The position numbers were made by a program, and so were the translations under genes. 64,000 nucleotides of DNA from Variovorax beijingensis (GTDB taxonomy: Bacteria; Pseudomonadota; Gammaproteobacteria; Burkholderiales; Burkholderiaceae_C): contig NZ_RXFQ01000001.1 of NCBI RefSeq assembly GCF_003951285.1, forward strand, positions 186,001 to 250,000. Reading direction: 5' to 3'. Below, one piece after another: positions 51,826-64,000 of the stretch. Positions within the stretch are counted from its first letter, which is position 1, and the number at the start of each line of letters is the position of its first letter. The notes under the pieces are model-generated. The model ran no database searches. It saw only the letters and a list, made by a program, of their open reading frames with translations, and was not told the DNA's origin.

Positions 51826-52829
51826 GGCAGCGTCTCGCCGGCCGGCGCGCGCCACAGGCCCGCGTGCTTCAACTCGCCGAGCGTGCGCGACAGCACGTCG
51901 CGCCGGTAGGCCGCGATGTCGCGGCCCTGGTAGTCGTAGAAGCCGCTGCCGCTCTTGAGGCCGAGCCGCCCCTCCTCGACCATGCGATCGACGATGGCCG
52001 GCGCGGTGTAGCGCCCCTTGTCGATCGAGGCCGACATCTCGCGGCTCGCGTGGTGCAGGATGTCGCAGCCGCCGAAGTCGATGAACTCGACCACGCCGAG
52101 CGCGGCAAAGCGCAGGCCGAGGCCGTAGCGCGTGGCCTTGTCGATTTCCTCGGCGGTGGCGGCGCCCTCCTCGATCATGCGGGCCGCCTCGTTCATCACC
52201 AGCGCCTGCAGGCGCGGCACGATGTACCCCGGCGACGCGCCGCAGACGACGGGCAGCTTGCCGATGGCCTCCATCAGCGCCTTGGTGCGCGCGAGCACGG
52301 CGGCATCGGTGCCGGGATGGCAACTGAGCTCCACCACGGGAATCACATAAGCCGGATTGAGCCAGTGCATGTTCAGGAAGCGCCCGGGCAGCCGCACCAG
52401 CGCCGCGAGCTGCGTAACGAGGATGCTGCTGGTGGTCGACGTGAGGATGGCGTCGTCGCGGCAATGGCGGTTGAGCTGCTCGAAGGCTTCGCGCTTGGCC
52501 TCCAGGGTTTCGGGCACGCCCTCGAACACCAGCTCGGCGGCGGCCAGCGCTTGCGGTGCTTCGGCGGCGCTCACGAAGTCCACGCGGGCGGCAATGGACT
52601 GGACCTGCGCAGCGTCGATCACCCCGAGCTGCGCCAGGCCCGCGAGGCTGGCTTCGATCTCGGCCTTCGCTTCGCCCTGCAGCCACTGCCAGTCCTCGTC
52701 GCTGCGCTGGCGCAGGTCGACCAGCGAGATGCGGTGGCCCGCGTAGGCGAACGCGATCGCGATGCCGCGCCCCATGCGGCCCGCGCCGACAGCCGCAAAG
52801 CGGGGCAGCGACGCGCGCTCATTCGCCAT
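51822..52829 (-). CDS. 3-hydroxyacyl-CoA dehydrogenase family protein
   Basis: 335 residues. NAD-binding VGAGRMGRGIAIAFAYAGH, SVLDLR-like strand 2 (SLVDLRQRS), helical HADH domain with STTSSILVTQLAAL and HWLNPAYVIPVVEL, where the catalytic His-Glu pair lies (His of MHWLNP, Glu of VVEL). Single-domain type, like 3-hydroxybutyryl-CoA, L-gulonate or carnitine 3-dehydrogenases. It overlaps the preceding gene by 11 bases and the hydrolase by GTGA. In this operon the substrate is unknown; a non-CoA hydroxy acid is possible. Confidence 0.85.
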   Translation of the reverse strand: MANERASLPRFAAVGAGRMGRGIAIAFAYAGHRISLVDLRQRSDEDWQWLQGEAKAEIEASLAGLAQLGVIDAAQVQSIAARVDFVSAAEAPQALAAAELVFEGVPETLEAKREAFEQLNRHCRDDAILTSTTSSILVTQLAALVRLPGRFLNMHWLNPAYVIPVVELSCHPGTDAAVLARTKALMEAIGKLPVVCGASPGYIVPRLQALVMNEAARMIEEGAATAEEIDKATRYGLGLRFAALGVVEFIDFGGCDILHHASREMSASIDKGRYTAPAIVDRMVEEGRLGLKSGSGFYDYQGRDIAAYRRDVLSRTLGELKHAGLWRAPAGETLP

Positions 52830-53892
52830 CGTGCAGCCTCTGCGCGAGCTGCGCCGCGCTCAGGTCGGCCAGGCCCAGGCTCTCGAAAGTGCGCGGGCCG
52901 TGCCGCAGGTCGCGGCCGAGAAAGCCGCCGACGATCGCCAGCAGGCCATGCGCGATGGGCGCATCCACCCCCGCATGGCGCGCGGCCGAGGCCAGGAAGG
53001 CGAGGCCGAGCTCGGTGTCCTCGGTGATGTAGCGGTGCGTGTGCAGGTCGATGTTCTCGCGCCAGTCGCCCGACTTGACGAGCTGCTTGTGCGCGTCGCC
53101 GTACATCCACTGGTCGTTGTTGTAGTGGTCGGCCAGCGGATAGTGCGGCGCGCCCTGCCCGAAGGCTTCGCGCACGGCCATGCGCTCCTGGTCGAGCCGG
53201 TCGGTCACGTCGCGCACGGCGCGCTGCGTGCCTTCGTTGTGGATGTCCCAGCGCTCGAAGTGCTGCAGCGGCGCGGCGTTCATCACCATCAGCGGCGGGT
53301 GGATGACCGGGCCGGCGTTCATGAGCGCGCCCGAGAGCGCATTGCCGCAGCCATGCACCGCCGGGTAGGCGCGGCGGATCACCTCGACGGCCTCGGCCTC
53401 CTTGCGCGCCGGATAGACGCCGGTCGGCAGGCGGATGGCGCGGATCGTGAGGTTCACCTCGCGCTCGCCGTGCTTGCGCGCGAGGTACGGCAAGGTGCCG
53501 GTTTCGGCCCAGGCTACGTCGGCGCGGCTGCCGGCCTGCTTCACCGTCCTTGCCATCACATAGCTGCCGAAGGTGCCCGGCGGCAGGAAGACGACCTGGC
53601 CGTCGGCCAGGTGCGGCGCCATGGCGAGCGCGATGTCGTGCTGGGCGATGGCGGGCGTGGGAATGACGATGAGCTCGGCGCCCTGGAGCGCCGCGGCGAT
53701 GTCGGCGGTGGCCAGCGCCAGCGGCACCTCGCGCACGCCATCGGCGTCCTTCAGCGTGATCGCGCCGGCTTGCACCACCGGCTCGAGCGCGGCTGCATCG
53801 CGGCGCCAAAGGCGCACCTCATGGCCGGCTTCGGACAGGTCCGCGGCGGCCGCATAGGCGCCGTGGCCACCACCAAGAATTGCAATTTTCAT
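52819..53892 (-). CDS. Octopine/nopaline dehydrogenase-like oxidoreductase
   Basis: 357 residues. N-terminal Rossmann domain with GGGHGAYAAAADLSEAGHEVRLW, and a C-terminal opine-dehydrogenase domain containing the HxxD-like HEGTQRAVRDVTDRLD and HPPLMVMNAAP segment where the catalytic His is expected. Opine dehydrogenases join or split an amino acid and a 2-oxoacid with NAD(P). First gene of the four-gene operon; a clear sigma-70 promoter precedes it. In a plant-associated bacterium, oxidation of plant or tumour opines, or of related N-substituted amino acids, is a sensible but unproven role. Confidence 0.85.
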   Translation of the reverse strand: MKIAILGGGHGAYAAAADLSEAGHEVRLWRRDAAALEPVVQAGAITLKDADGVREVPLALATADIAAALQGAELIVIPTPAIAQHDIALAMAPHLADGQVVFLPPGTFGSYVMARTVKQAGSRADVAWAETGTLPYLARKHGEREVNLTIRAIRLPTGVYPARKEAEAVEVIRRAYPAVHGCGNALSGALMNAGPVIHPPLMVMNAAPLQHFERWDIHNEGTQRAVRDVTDRLDQERMAVREAFGQGAPHYPLADHYNNDQWMYGDAHKQLVKSGDWRENIDLHTHRYITEDTELGLAFLASAARHAGVDAPIAHGLLAIVGGFLGRDLRHGPRTFESLGLADLSAAQLAQRLHDGE

Positions 53893-53963
53893 GTTCGAAC
53901 TTTGAAAGGCAGACGTCGATGAACCGGCAGCCGCGGTACGGACCGGGGAAGCAATGCCCTATT

Positions 53964-53992
53964 ACATTACTTTTCATCGATTCATATGTCAA
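53964..53992 (-). promoter_or_regulatory. Sigma-70 promoter of the opine-dehydrogenase-like operon
   Basis: On the minus strand TTGACA (53992-53987), 17-base spacer, TAATGT (53969-53964), about 70 bases before the ATG at 53892. The spacer contains the self-complementary ATCGAT. This is the best-looking promoter in the window. Confidence 0.7.
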
Positions 53993-54032
53993 TCAAGTTT
54001 CGTGCCTGCGCCCCCCTCGGAAACCCGCAATG

Positions 54033-54071
54033 AAAAAGCCCGCGCTTCGTGGGAAGCGCGGGCTTTCTTTT
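54033..54071. terminator. Bidirectional terminator after the DEAD-box helicase gene
   Basis: GCCCGCGCTTC and GAAGCGCGGGC form a perfect 11-bp stem around GTGG. The minus strand ends in five T after the stem, the plus strand in TTTCTTTT. It serves the helicase gene (35 bases downstream of its stop) and separates it from the opine-dehydrogenase operon. Confidence 0.93.
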
Positions 54072-54105
54072 GGGGCGAGCGGCCGGCCGGCCGCTTGGAA
54101 ATGGA

Positions 54106-56034
<1,929 letters not shown>

Positions 56035-56267
56035 GTGAATATCAATCTCAAACGCGAGCGCTGCCGTAGGCGGCGCCCCGTTGGTGGTTAAAAACATCAA
56101 CCATCCAACGACATTCAACTTCTGGCTTTCGCCGGAAGCTGCGGCCCTTTTTGATCAGCGGATGCGATCGGGCGCGGTGTGCAAGATAGGGAGATGCAAG
56201 AGACGCTGACCGGAAAATCCCCCAGATCAGCGAAGCCATCGATTATGGCACGACTCGGGGTTTTTAC

Positions 56268-56864
56268 CTAATCCGTCAATTTCAGGAAGGTTTCCCTGTA
56301 GTGCGCGAGCTCCTCGATGGATTCGTGCACGTCGGCCAGCGCGGTGTGCGCCTGCTGCTTCTTGAAGGCGCTGTAGGCGGCGGGCTTCCAGCGCTTGGCC
56401 AGCTCCTTCAGGGTGCTGACATCGAGGTTGCGGTAGTGGAAGTACGCCTCGAGCTTGGGCATGAACTTGACCAGGAAGCGCCGGTCCTGCCCGATGGTGT
56501 TGCCGCACATGGGCGAACCGCTCCTGGGAACATAGCGGGCCACGAACTCCAGCAGCTGCTGCTCGGCCGCGGCTTCGTCCAGCGTGGAAGCCTTCACCTT
56601 GTCGATCAGGCCGCTGCGGCCGTGCGTGCCCTTGTTCCAGGCGTCCATGGCGTCGAGCACCGCGTCGCTCTGGTGGATGACCAGCACGGGGCCGTCGATG
56701 CGTGGCGTGAGGTCGGGGCCGGTGACGACCACGGCAATCTCGAGCAGGCGCTCCTTCTCGGGGTCGAGGCCGCTCATTTCGCAATCGAGCCAGACCAGGT
56801 TCTGGTCGCTTTTCTTGAGGACGGGGAGGGTTGCGACGGTCGTGGGGTCAAGGGATTCGGGCAT
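56268..56864 (-). CDS. orn: Oligoribonuclease
   Basis: 198 residues, DEDDh 3'-5' exoribonuclease. ExoI motif [20 protein letters not shown], ExoII around [12 protein letters not shown], Exo[17 protein letters not shown] with the catalytic His. It degrades 2-5-base RNAs (and pGpG) in the cytosol. The start at 56864 gives a 17-residue N-terminal extension before the exonuclease fold ([19 protein letters not shown]); a start at Val/Leu closer to the fold is not supported by an ATG. Divergent from the M48 protease gene with 58 bases between the two starts. Confidence 0.95.
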   Translation of the reverse strand: MPESLDPTTVATLPVLKKSDQNLVWLDCEMSGLDPEKERLLEIAVVVTGPDLTPRIDGPVLVIHQSDAVLDAMDAWNKGTHGRSGLIDKVKASTLDEAAAEQQLLEFVARYVPRSGSPMCGNTIGQDRRFLVKFMPKLEAYFHYRNLDVSTLKELAKRWKPAAYSAFKKQQAHTALADVHESIEELAHYRETFLKLTD

Positions 56865-56922
56865 GGCAGGATTGTCGTCGAAGGCCTGCGCCGGCCGGAC
56901 CCGAGGGCTAAACTCGCCAGTC

Positions 56923-58188
56923 ATGTCCTATTCGCTCATCTTCACCACTGCCTTCGCCGTTGCACTGGTCGCGGGCCTGCTCGTGAAGTTCTGGCTCGCC
57001 TCGCGGCAGGTGCGCCACGTGGCGCGGCACCGCGGCGCGGTGCCGGCGGCTTTCGAGCACACCATCAGCCTCGCCGCCCATCAGAAGGCGGCCGACTACA
57101 CCATTGCCAAGGCGCGTTTCGGCCTCGTCGAAATGGCCTGGAGCACCGCGCTGCTGCTTGGCTGGACGCTGCTGGGCGGGCTCGACGTGCTCAACAGGCT
57201 GCTGCTGAGCTGGCTCGGCGGCGGCATGGTGCAGCAGCTGGCGTTGCTGGCGGCCTTTGCGGTCATCGGCGGCCTGCTCGAGCTGCCCTTCACGCTCTGG
57301 CAGACCTTCAGGCTCGAGGAGCGCTTCGGCTTCAACAAGATGACCTTGCGCCTCTGGCTCGCTGACACGCTCAAGTCCACGGCACTCGGCGCCGCGATCG
57401 GCCTGCCGATTGCGGCGCTGATCCTGTGGCTCATGGGCGCGGCCGGCGCCACCTGGTGGCTCTGGGCCTGGGCCGTGTGGATGGGATTCAACCTGCTGGG
57501 GATGCTGGTGTACCCCACCTTCATTGCGCCGCTGTTCAACAAGTTCAAGCCGCTCGACGACCCCACGCTCAAGGAACGCGTCACGGCGCTGATGAAGCGC
57601 TGCGGCTTTGCCGCCAAGGGCCTGTTCGTGATGGACGGCAGCACCCGCAGCGCCCATGCCAATGCCTACTTCACCGGCTTTGGTGCGAGCAAGCGCGTGG
57701 TGTTCTACGACACGCTGCTGCGCCAGCTCGACGCAGCCGAAGTCGAGGCCGTGCTCGCGCACGAGCTCGGCCACTTCAAGCACCGCCACATCGTGAAGCG
57801 GCTCGTTGCGATGTTCGCGCTGAGCCTGGCGGGCTTCGCACTGCTGGGCTGGGTGTCGACCCAGGCCTGGTTCTACACGGGCCTCGGCGTGCAGCCCAAC
57901 ATGGCGGCAACGGCGCCGAACGATGCACTCGCGCTGCTGCTCTTCATGCTCGCAGTGCCGGTGTTCGGCTTCTTCGTCGCGCCGCTGCCCGCACGCCTGT
58001 CGCGCAAGCATGAGTTCGAGGCCGATGCCTATGCGGTGGCGCAAACCAGCGGCGCCGACCTGTCGGCCGCCTTGCTCAAGCTCTACCAGGACAACGCGTC
58101 GACGCTCACGCCCGACCCGGTGTTCGTCAAGTTCTACTACTCCCACCCTCCGGCCTCCGAGCGCCTTGCGCGCATGACGGCGGCCTGA
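56923..58188 (+). CDS. M48 family CAAX-protease-like membrane metallopeptidase (Ste24 type)
   Basis: 421 residues with about seven membrane helices. N-terminal Peptidase_M48_N part ([21 protein letters not shown]), zinc motif [10 protein letters not shown] (residues about 280-290) and the third ligand Glu in [13 protein letters not shown]. Ste24-type enzymes act in the inner membrane on membrane or misfolded proteins; bacteria lack prenylated CAAX proteins, so the eukaryotic substrate does not apply. Divergent from orn, followed by phhB after 28 bases. Confidence 0.92.
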   Translation: MSYSLIFTTAFAVALVAGLLVKFWLASRQVRHVARHRGAVPAAFEHTISLAAHQKAADYTIAKARFGLVEMAWSTALLLGWTLLGGLDVLNRLLLSWLGGGMVQQLALLAAFAVIGGLLELPFTLWQTFRLEERFGFNKMTLRLWLADTLKSTALGAAIGLPIAALILWLMGAAGATWWLWAWAVWMGFNLLGMLVYPTFIAPLFNKFKPLDDPTLKERVTALMKRCGFAAKGLFVMDGSTRSAHANAYFTGFGASKRVVFYDTLLRQLDAAEVEAVLAHELGHFKHRHIVKRLVAMFALSLAGFALLGWVSTQAWFYTGLGVQPNMAATAPNDALALLLFMLAVPVFGFFVAPLPARLSRKHEFEADAYAVAQTSGADLSAALLKLYQDNASTLTPDPVFVKFYYSHPPASERLARMTAA

Positions 58189-58216
58189 AGAAGACATTTG
58201 CCGGAAAGCCGAGACC

Positions 58217-58564
58217 ATGAGCAGCATGTTCAAGCCCAAAGACTGGAAAAACATCCCCCGCAAGTCACTGAGCGCCACCGAAATCGTCTCCGGCCTCGCC
58301 AAGCTCGATGGCTGGAAGCTCGACGGCGACGGTGCCAATGTGGCCATCGAGAAGACCTTCAGCTTCGCCGACTACTTCGAGACCATCGCGTTCGTGAATG
58401 CGCTGGCTTTCATCGCCCATACGCAAGACCATCATCCGGACCTCTCGGTGCACTACAACCGCTGCGTGGTGCGTTTCAACACGCACGACGTGGGCGGGCT
58501 CTCGATCACCGACTTCGAGTGCGCGCGCCAGGCGAACGCGCTGGTGGCCAGCCCGGCACCGTGA
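58217..58564 (+). CDS. phhB: Pterin-4a-carbinolamine dehydratase
   Basis: 115 residues. The active-site motif HTQDHHPDLSVHYN supplies the His-His-Pro-Asp signature of the PCD/DCoH family. It recycles the pterin-4a-carbinolamine formed by phenylalanine hydroxylase; no phhA lies in the window, and in many bacteria the gene is, as here, not next to it. Co-directional with the M48 protease upstream and rsgA 15 bases downstream. Confidence 0.93.
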   Translation: MSSMFKPKDWKNIPRKSLSATEIVSGLAKLDGWKLDGDGANVAIEKTFSFADYFETIAFVNALAFIAHTQDHHPDLSVHYNRCVVRFNTHDVGGLSITDFECARQANALVASPAP

Positions 58565-58579
58565 TGAGGAAACCCGCCG

Positions 58580-59529
58580 TTGGCTAAGCCGGGCCGCACT
58601 CCCGCCAAGGGGGCCGTCGCCTCCGCGCGCATTCTTCACGACGGCCTGGTCATCGCGAGCCATGGCCGCCATTGCCTGGTCGAAACGCCAGCGGGCGAAC
58701 GCCTGATCTGCCATCCGCGCGGCAAGAAGAGCCAGGCCGTGGTCGGCGACCGCGTGCGCTGGCAGGCCAGCGAAGACGAAGGCACCATCGAAGAAGTCGT
58801 GCCGCGGCGCAACCTCTTCTACCGGCAGGACGAAATCCGCACCAAGTCGTTCGCGGCCAATCTCGACCATGTGCTGATCCTGATCGCGGCCGAGCCGGAG
58901 TTCTCCGAGCATCAACTCGCGCGTGCGCTCATTGCCGCCGAAGCCGAACGCATCACGCCGATCATCGCGCTCAACAAGAGCGATTTGGCCGAGCCCTTCG
59001 AGCGCGCATGGAACAAGCTCGCGCCCTACCGCCGCATGCACCATGGCGTGCTGCCGCTCTCGCTCAAGGCGTCGGGCGAGGCCGACTACGCGTCGCTCAT
59101 GAAGCTGCTCGCGGGCAAGAGCACGCTGGTGCTGGGGCCCTCGGGCGCCGGCAAGAGCACGCTGATCAACCTGCTGGTACCCGGTGCCACCGCATTGACC
59201 GGCGAAATCTCGCAGGCCCTGAATTCGGGCAAGCACACCACCACCAGCACCACCTGGTACTGGGTCGACGAGGCGCGCACCACCAGCCTGATCGATTCGC
59301 CGGGCTTCCAGGAATTCGGCCTGAACCACATCGCGCCGATGCAGCTCGCGGGCCTGATGCCCGACATTGCCGCGCATGCGAACGACTGCAAGTTCTACAA
59401 CTGCACCCATCTGCACGAGCCGGGCTGCGGCGTGATCGCGAACGTGGGCGCGCCCGGCAAGCCGGGGCCGATCAGCGCCACGCGCTACAGGATCTATGGC
59501 GAACTCTTCGCCGAACTCAGCCAGTCGCG

Positions 59530-59536
<7 letters not shown>
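58580..59536 (+). CDS. rsgA: Ribosome small-subunit-dependent GTPase RsgA
   Basis: 318 residues from a TTG start (58580) with GAGGAAAC before it. OB fold (residues 12-80, [21 protein letters not shown]), circularly permuted GTPase: NKSD (G4) precedes the P-loop [12 protein letters not shown] (G1), then TTTS (G2) and DSPGF (G3), and a C-terminal zinc region [14 protein letters not shown]. It checks late 30S maturation. The last 7 bases overlap the convergent hisC stop. Confidence 0.95.
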
Positions 59537-60618
<1,082 letters not shown>

Positions 60619-60640
60619 GATCTTTTTGGAGAGCTGCCGC

Positions 60641-61642
60641 TCAGCCGAGCAGGCGGGCCAGCGTGAGCAAGGCCAGCAGCACCATCCACATCACCACCGA
60701 ACGCCACACCAGGCCCACCACGCTGCGCAGGTGGCCGGGCTCGGGCTCGCGGCCCGGCGTGCTGCCGCTGTCGAGCCGGCGGCCATCGGCCATCGAATCG
60801 CCGGCCTGTGCGCGCGGGAGGGGATCGGTGACGGGAATCGGACTCAGCGCGCCGCCGCCCAGGCGCACATTGACGGCGCCCGAGGTCGCCGCGAGGATCA
60901 CGCCGTCGTTCTCGCTCGGAAAGCGCCGTGCGTCATTGCGCCAGCAGTCGATCGCCTCTTCGAAGCTGCCGACCACGGCAAAGCCCAGTGCGGTAATGCG
61001 CGCAGGCAGCCAGTCGATGGCGTGCCAGGCGCTCTCCGCGGCCCGCTGCACCGAGACGCTCGAAGGCTGCACCGCCGCGCCGTTCTTGTGGTGCCAGTAG
61101 CGCGAAACGAACTCGCTCATCCGATAGAACACCGCGCCGGCCGGCCCCAGGCCCAGGGCGGCCAGCACCGAGAACCAGGCCAGCACGCCGAACACGTGGC
61201 GGTGCGCCGCAATCACCGAATGCTCGATCACGTGGCGAACGATTTCGCTGCGCGGCAGTCCGGCCGCATCCACGCCCTGCCAATGCGCCAGCAGCGAGCG
61301 CGCGAGCGGCTCGTCACCTTCGTCGAGCGCATCGCGGATGTCCGTGAAGTGGTGGCTGAACTGCCGGAAACCGAGCGTGACGTAGAGCACCGCAACGCTC
61401 CAGAGCACTGCGAACGGCAGCCCCAGCGTGAACACCAGCAGCAGGTGGATGCCCAGCGTCATCAGCGTGGGCATGAGCACCGCAAGGCCCCATGCGACCC
61501 ATCCATGGTGCGGCTTGCCGGCGTCGAAATTGCGGCTGGTCCAGCGCGTCCAGGCCAGCACGCCGCCGTACACCGGGTTGTGGGAGGCGAGCGGCCGCAC
61601 CTGCTCGATCAGCAACGCACACAGGATGGCAAAGAAGCTCAT
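60641..61642 (-). CDS. CobD/CbiB family membrane protein
   Basis: 333 residues, with four to six membrane helices ([15 protein letters not shown] at the start, [21 protein letters not shown], a pair near 145-180 and [19 protein letters not shown] at the end). [22 protein letters not shown] and HHKNGAAVQ are conserved in the betaproteobacterial CobD/CbiB-like group. True CbiB makes adenosylcobinamide phosphate from cobyric acid; the members next to hisC and the Nudix gene in Burkholderiales are annotated only as CobD/CbiB-like. No other cobalamin gene is in the window. Confidence 0.82.
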   Translation of the reverse strand: MSFFAILCALLIEQVRPLASHNPVYGGVLAWTRWTSRNFDAGKPHHGWVAWGLAVLMPTLMTLGIHLLLVFTLGLPFAVLWSVAVLYVTLGFRQFSHHFTDIRDALDEGDEPLARSLLAHWQGVDAAGLPRSEIVRHVIEHSVIAAHRHVFGVLAWFSVLAALGLGPAGAVFYRMSEFVSRYWHHKNGAAVQPSSVSVQRAAESAWHAIDWLPARITALGFAVVGSFEEAIDCWRNDARRFPSENDGVILAATSGAVNVRLGGGALSPIPVTDPLPRAQAGDSMADGRRLDSGSTPGREPEPGHLRSVVGLVWRSVVMWMVLLALLTLARLLG

Positions 61643-61690
61643 CCTTCGATGATAGCGAGGGCGCCTGCACAGGCGCGGCGCGGGCCGAGC

Positions 61691-62410
61691 TCAGGCGCTG
61701 AGGAAACGATAGAGATTGCGCAGCATGCCCGCGGTGGCACCCCAGACGAAGCGCTCTTCGGTGCCGTCCTGGTAGGGCATCGAATACCACTCGCGGCGGG
61801 TGCCGTCGGGCGCAGGCACGGTATGGCGGCGGTGGTTGGCCGGATCCATGAGCCAGGCCAGCGGCACCTCGAAGGCCAGCGCCACTTCGTAGGGATTGAT
61901 GGTGAGCTCGAACTCGGGCTTCACCAGCGCAACCACGGGCGTCACGATGAATGACGTGATGGTCGTGTAGGTAGGAAGGCTGCCGAGCACTTCGATGTAC
62001 TGGGCCGAGAGCCCGACTTCTTCCCAGGCCTCGCGCAGTGCGGCCGCCGCGATGTTGGCGTCCTCGGGATCGACGCGCCCGCCCGGAAACGCCACCTGTC
62101 CCGAATGGTTGGACAGGTGCGCCGTGCGCTCGGTCAGCAGCACGGTGGCGCCTTGCGCGCGCTGCACGATGGGCACCAGCACGGCCGCCTGCGCGGGGGC
62201 GCGGTCGGTCAGGCGCGGCTCGCGCCGCAATTCGGGCGTCCACTCGGGCGGGGCGGCAAAGCGCCTGCGCAGGGCCTCGGTCGTCAATTGCGCGGTTGCC
62301 ACGGCGGGCAGGCCGTCGGGGCCGCCGACCACAGGCGCCTCGCGCGGGTCGAACGGCAGCAGCGTGGGCGGCACCACGGCATTGACGGGTTCGACGGGAG
62401 CGAGTTGCAT
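61691..62410 (-). CDS. Nudix hydrolase, CoA pyrophosphatase (NudL-like)
   Basis: 239 residues from the ATG at 62410; a TTG 24 bases upstream is an alternative, and neither has a good ribosome site. The Nudix box reads GGRVDPEDANIAAAALREAWEEVGL (key residues Gly-Gly, Arg-Glu, Glu-Glu-Val-Gly), preceded by the CoA-specific LLTERTAHLSNHSGQVAFPGG motif (LLTxRsxHlxxHxGqvaFPGG), which marks CoA pyrophosphatases. It splits CoA to 3'-phosphoadenosine phosphate and 4'-phosphopantetheine. Precedes the CobD/CbiB gene by 48 bases. Confidence 0.92.
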   Translation of the reverse strand: MQLAPVEPVNAVVPPTLLPFDPREAPVVGGPDGLPAVATAQLTTEALRRRFAAPPEWTPELRREPRLTDRAPAQAAVLVPIVQRAQGATVLLTERTAHLSNHSGQVAFPGGRVDPEDANIAAAALREAWEEVGLSAQYIEVLGSLPTYTTITSFIVTPVVALVKPEFELTINPYEVALAFEVPLAWLMDPANHRRHTVPAPDGTRREWYSMPYQDGTEERFVWGATAGMLRNLYRFLSA

Positions 62411-62511
62411 GGGGGCGGTGGAGTGGGTCAAGTGAGAGAGTTTCAGTGAAGGAGTAGAGCGTAAAAAAGCCGCGCTGTCTTTTTGCAAGAAGCGTGCACG
62501 GCGCACAACGC

Positions 62512-62538
62512 AAAAAGCCGCCTGAGCGGCGGCTTTTT
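62512..62538. terminator. Terminator of the trmD-rplS transcript
   Basis: AAAAAGCCGCC and GGCGGCTTTTT form an 11-bp symmetrical stem-and-tail hairpin with a TGAGC loop, 19 bases after the rplS stop on the minus strand and with T-runs on both strands. Confidence 0.9.
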
Positions 62539-62556
62539 GCACGGCAGGAAGGCAGC

Positions 62557-62940
62557 TTACTTGGCGGCCGATGCTGCTTGCGACTTGCCCGGCAGCTTTT
62601 CCTTGATGCGTGCCGAACGGCCGCTGCGCTCGCGCAGGTAGTACAGCTTGGCGCGGCGCACATCGCCACGGCGCTTGACTTCGATGCCGGCGATCAGCGG
62701 GCTGTAGGTCTGGAACGTACGCTCCACGCCTTCGCCGCTGGAGATCTTGCGCACCGTGAAGCCGCTGTTGAGGCCGCGATTGCGCTTGGCGATCACGACG
62801 CCTTCGTAGGCCTGCACGCGCTTGCGGGTGCCTTCGACGACGCTCACGCTGACGATGACCGTGTCACCGGGCATGAAATCGGGGATCTTCTTGCCGAGGC
62901 GGGCGATTTCTTCCTGCTCGAGGGTTTCGATGAGGTTCAT
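62557..62940 (-). CDS. rplS: 50S ribosomal protein L19
   Basis: 127 residues, the usual bL19 length plus a short KSQAASAAK tail. The core is recognised from [40 protein letters not shown] and [20 protein letters not shown] ending in [20 protein letters not shown]. Third gene of the rimM-trmD-rplS run, with 123 bases between trmD and rplS, a longer gap than is usual. Confidence 0.98.
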   Translation of the reverse strand: MNLIETLEQEEIARLGKKIPDFMPGDTVIVSVSVVEGTRKRVQAYEGVVIAKRNRGLNSGFTVRKISSGEGVERTFQTYSPLIAGIEVKRRGDVRRAKLYYLRERSGRSARIKEKLPGKSQAASAAK

Positions 62941-63063
62941 GATTTCCTGATATTCGATCGTGCTCGCGCTACACAAAAGGCGCCTTCGGTTTCATTGCTC
63001 TTCCATCGCTGGATGAAAGCAACAAGCCAGGCGCGGCCGGGCAGAGGATCGGGGAACCGAGGA

Positions 63064-63810
63064 TTATAGCTTTTTTTTCAGCGCTGCCTCATCGACCCTG
63101 CTCAGGCGGCCGGCGGCGCGTGCGGCGGCAATCAGGTCGGGCCGCCGCGCGGCCGTGATGGCCAGGCGCTGGTCGCGGCGCCAGCGCTCGATCTGCACGT
63201 GGTGCCCTGACAGCAGCGGCGCCGGCACGCCCTGCCCGTTCCATTGCTCCGGCCGGGTGTAGTGCGGGCAGTCGAGCAATCCGTCGAGCGAAGGATTGAA
63301 GCTGTCCTGCACATGGCTGGCCTCGTCGCCCAGCACGCCGGGCTGCAGCCGCGCCACGGCATCGAGCAGCGCCATGGCCGCGATCTCACCGCCCGAAAGA
63401 ACGAAGTCGCCCAGGCTGATCTGGTGCGTCACGCGCGTGTCGATGAAGCGCTGGTCGATGCCTTCGTAGCGGCCGCAGACCAGCACCGCGCCCTCGCTGG
63501 CCGACCAGCGCTCGACCGCTTCGTGGCGCAAAGTCTCGCCGATGGGGGAGAACAGCACGACCGGCGCCCGGGATCCGCGCGCGGCCAGCGCCGCGTCAAG
63601 GCAGGCCGAGAGCGGCTCGGCCATCATCACCATGCCGGGTCCGCCGCCAAAGGGCCGGTCATCGACGCGCTTGTAGTTGCCCTGCGCGAAGTCGCGCGGG
63701 TTCCAGAGCACGACCTCGACCTGCTTGGCCTCGTAGGCGCGGCGCGTCACGCCGCTGGCCATGAAGGGCGCGAACAGTTCGGGAAACAGCGTGAGGACGT
63801 CGAAGCGCAT
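63064..63810 (-). CDS. trmD: tRNA (guanine-37-N1)-methyltransferase TrmD
   Basis: 248 residues. [13 protein letters not shown] start, [28 protein letters not shown] and the trefoil-knot SAM motif [16 protein letters not shown] are all diagnostic. Dimeric SPOUT enzyme methylating G37 of tRNAs for Leu, Pro and Arg. 15 bases after rimM in the normal order. The C-terminus is basic with a final KKKL. Confidence 0.98.
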   Translation of the reverse strand: MRFDVLTLFPELFAPFMASGVTRRAYEAKQVEVVLWNPRDFAQGNYKRVDDRPFGGGPGMVMMAEPLSACLDAALAARGSRAPVVLFSPIGETLRHEAVERWSASEGAVLVCGRYEGIDQRFIDTRVTHQISLGDFVLSGGEIAAMALLDAVARLQPGVLGDEASHVQDSFNPSLDGLLDCPHYTRPEQWNGQGVPAPLLSGHHVQIERWRRDQRLAITAARRPDLIAAARAAGRLSRVDEAALKKKL

Positions 63811-63825
63811 GCGCGCGAGCCCCGG

Positions 63826-64000
63826 TCAGTATTCAGGCTGCCAGTCGACCGTGATGAGGCGGCCGGCGAGGTCGACCTTGTCGACGAAGACCGAGACGAA
63901 GGGCACCATGCGTTCGATGGCCTTGCCGTCTTCCTCGGCCGCGAGCACCAGCGTGGTCTGCGGGCCGGTGGCGAGCAGCTCGCGCACCGTGCCGAGCGGC
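63826..64000 (-). CDS. rimM: 16S rRNA processing protein RimM (3' end only)
   Basis: The last 57 codons of rimM, running off the window edge. Visible sequence: GTVRELLATGPQTTLVLAAE, MVPFVSVFVDKVDLAGRLITV, DWQPEY then TGA. These are the PRC-barrel end motifs of RimM, which helps 30S maturation with RpsS. Directly precedes trmD (15 bases). Confidence 0.93.
   Translation of the reverse strand, partial: PLGTVRELLATGPQTTLVLAAEEDGKAIERMVPFVSVFVDKVDLAGRLITVDWQPEY

Overview
The window is high-GC (well above 60 percent) DNA from a betaproteobacterium of the order Burkholderiales, most probably Comamonadaceae and very plausibly Variovorax. The reasons are the family-typical housekeeping blocks (rimM-trmD-rplS, CoA pyrophosphatase-CobD/CbiB-hisC, rsgA-phhB-M48 protease-orn, uvrD, azurin), a BPSS1780-type membrane protein, a Comamonadaceae-style intergenic repeat, and a long auxin-degradation (iad-like) locus of the kind described from Variovorax. 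Species is inferred from gene content, not from a database search.

Layout. 1-7.8 kb: end of a membrane protein gene, a DUF3999 gene with the stump of a DUF2339 gene in front of it, uvrD, azurin with an upstream FNR/Anr-type box, guaC behind an unexplained leader terminator, an alpha/beta hydrolase, and tRNA-Ala(CGC). 8.1-21.2 kb: a histidine kinase/LuxR-type regulator pair convergent with a complete-looking tad (Flp/type IVb pilus) operon on the minus strand. The tad operon starts with a previously easy-to-miss 48-residue prepilin-like gene and carries flp in its middle. 21.4-24.0 kb: an SDR gene, tRNA-Lys(CTT), an orphan pair of small genes, and a small HTH regulator with a palindromic upstream site.

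24.0-50.1 kb is one continuous catabolic block, almost all on the minus strand with overlapping start/stop codons, flanked by two MarR regulators. It encodes an IorAB-type 2-oxoacid oxidoreductase, an FMN/2Fe-2S reductase, two separate Rieske oxygenase alpha/beta pairs, two CoA ligases, a thiolase-fold protein lacking the thiolase Cys and His, a DUF35-SDR fusion, an isatin-hydrolase-like enzyme, several SDRs, a hotdog thioesterase, and a branched-chain-type ABC importer (LivH, a LivM-LivG fusion, LivF) with three paralogous binding proteins. My reading is import of indole-3-acetate (IAA), dioxygenation to dioxindole-3-acetate, CoA activation, retro-aldol cleavage to isatin plus acetyl-CoA, hydrolysis to isatinate, and oxidative decarboxylation toward anthranilate. 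The retro-aldol step and the role of IorAB are inferences.

50.1-53.9 kb: a four-gene operon (opine-dehydrogenase-like, 3-hydroxyacyl-CoA dehydrogenase, alpha/beta hydrolase, quinone-reductase-like) with its own good sigma-70 promoter and unknown substrate. 54-64 kb is core genome: a DEAD-box RNA helicase, orn, M48 protease, phhB, rsgA, hisC, CobD/CbiB, Nudix CoA pyrophosphatase, rplS, trmD and the 3' end of rimM.
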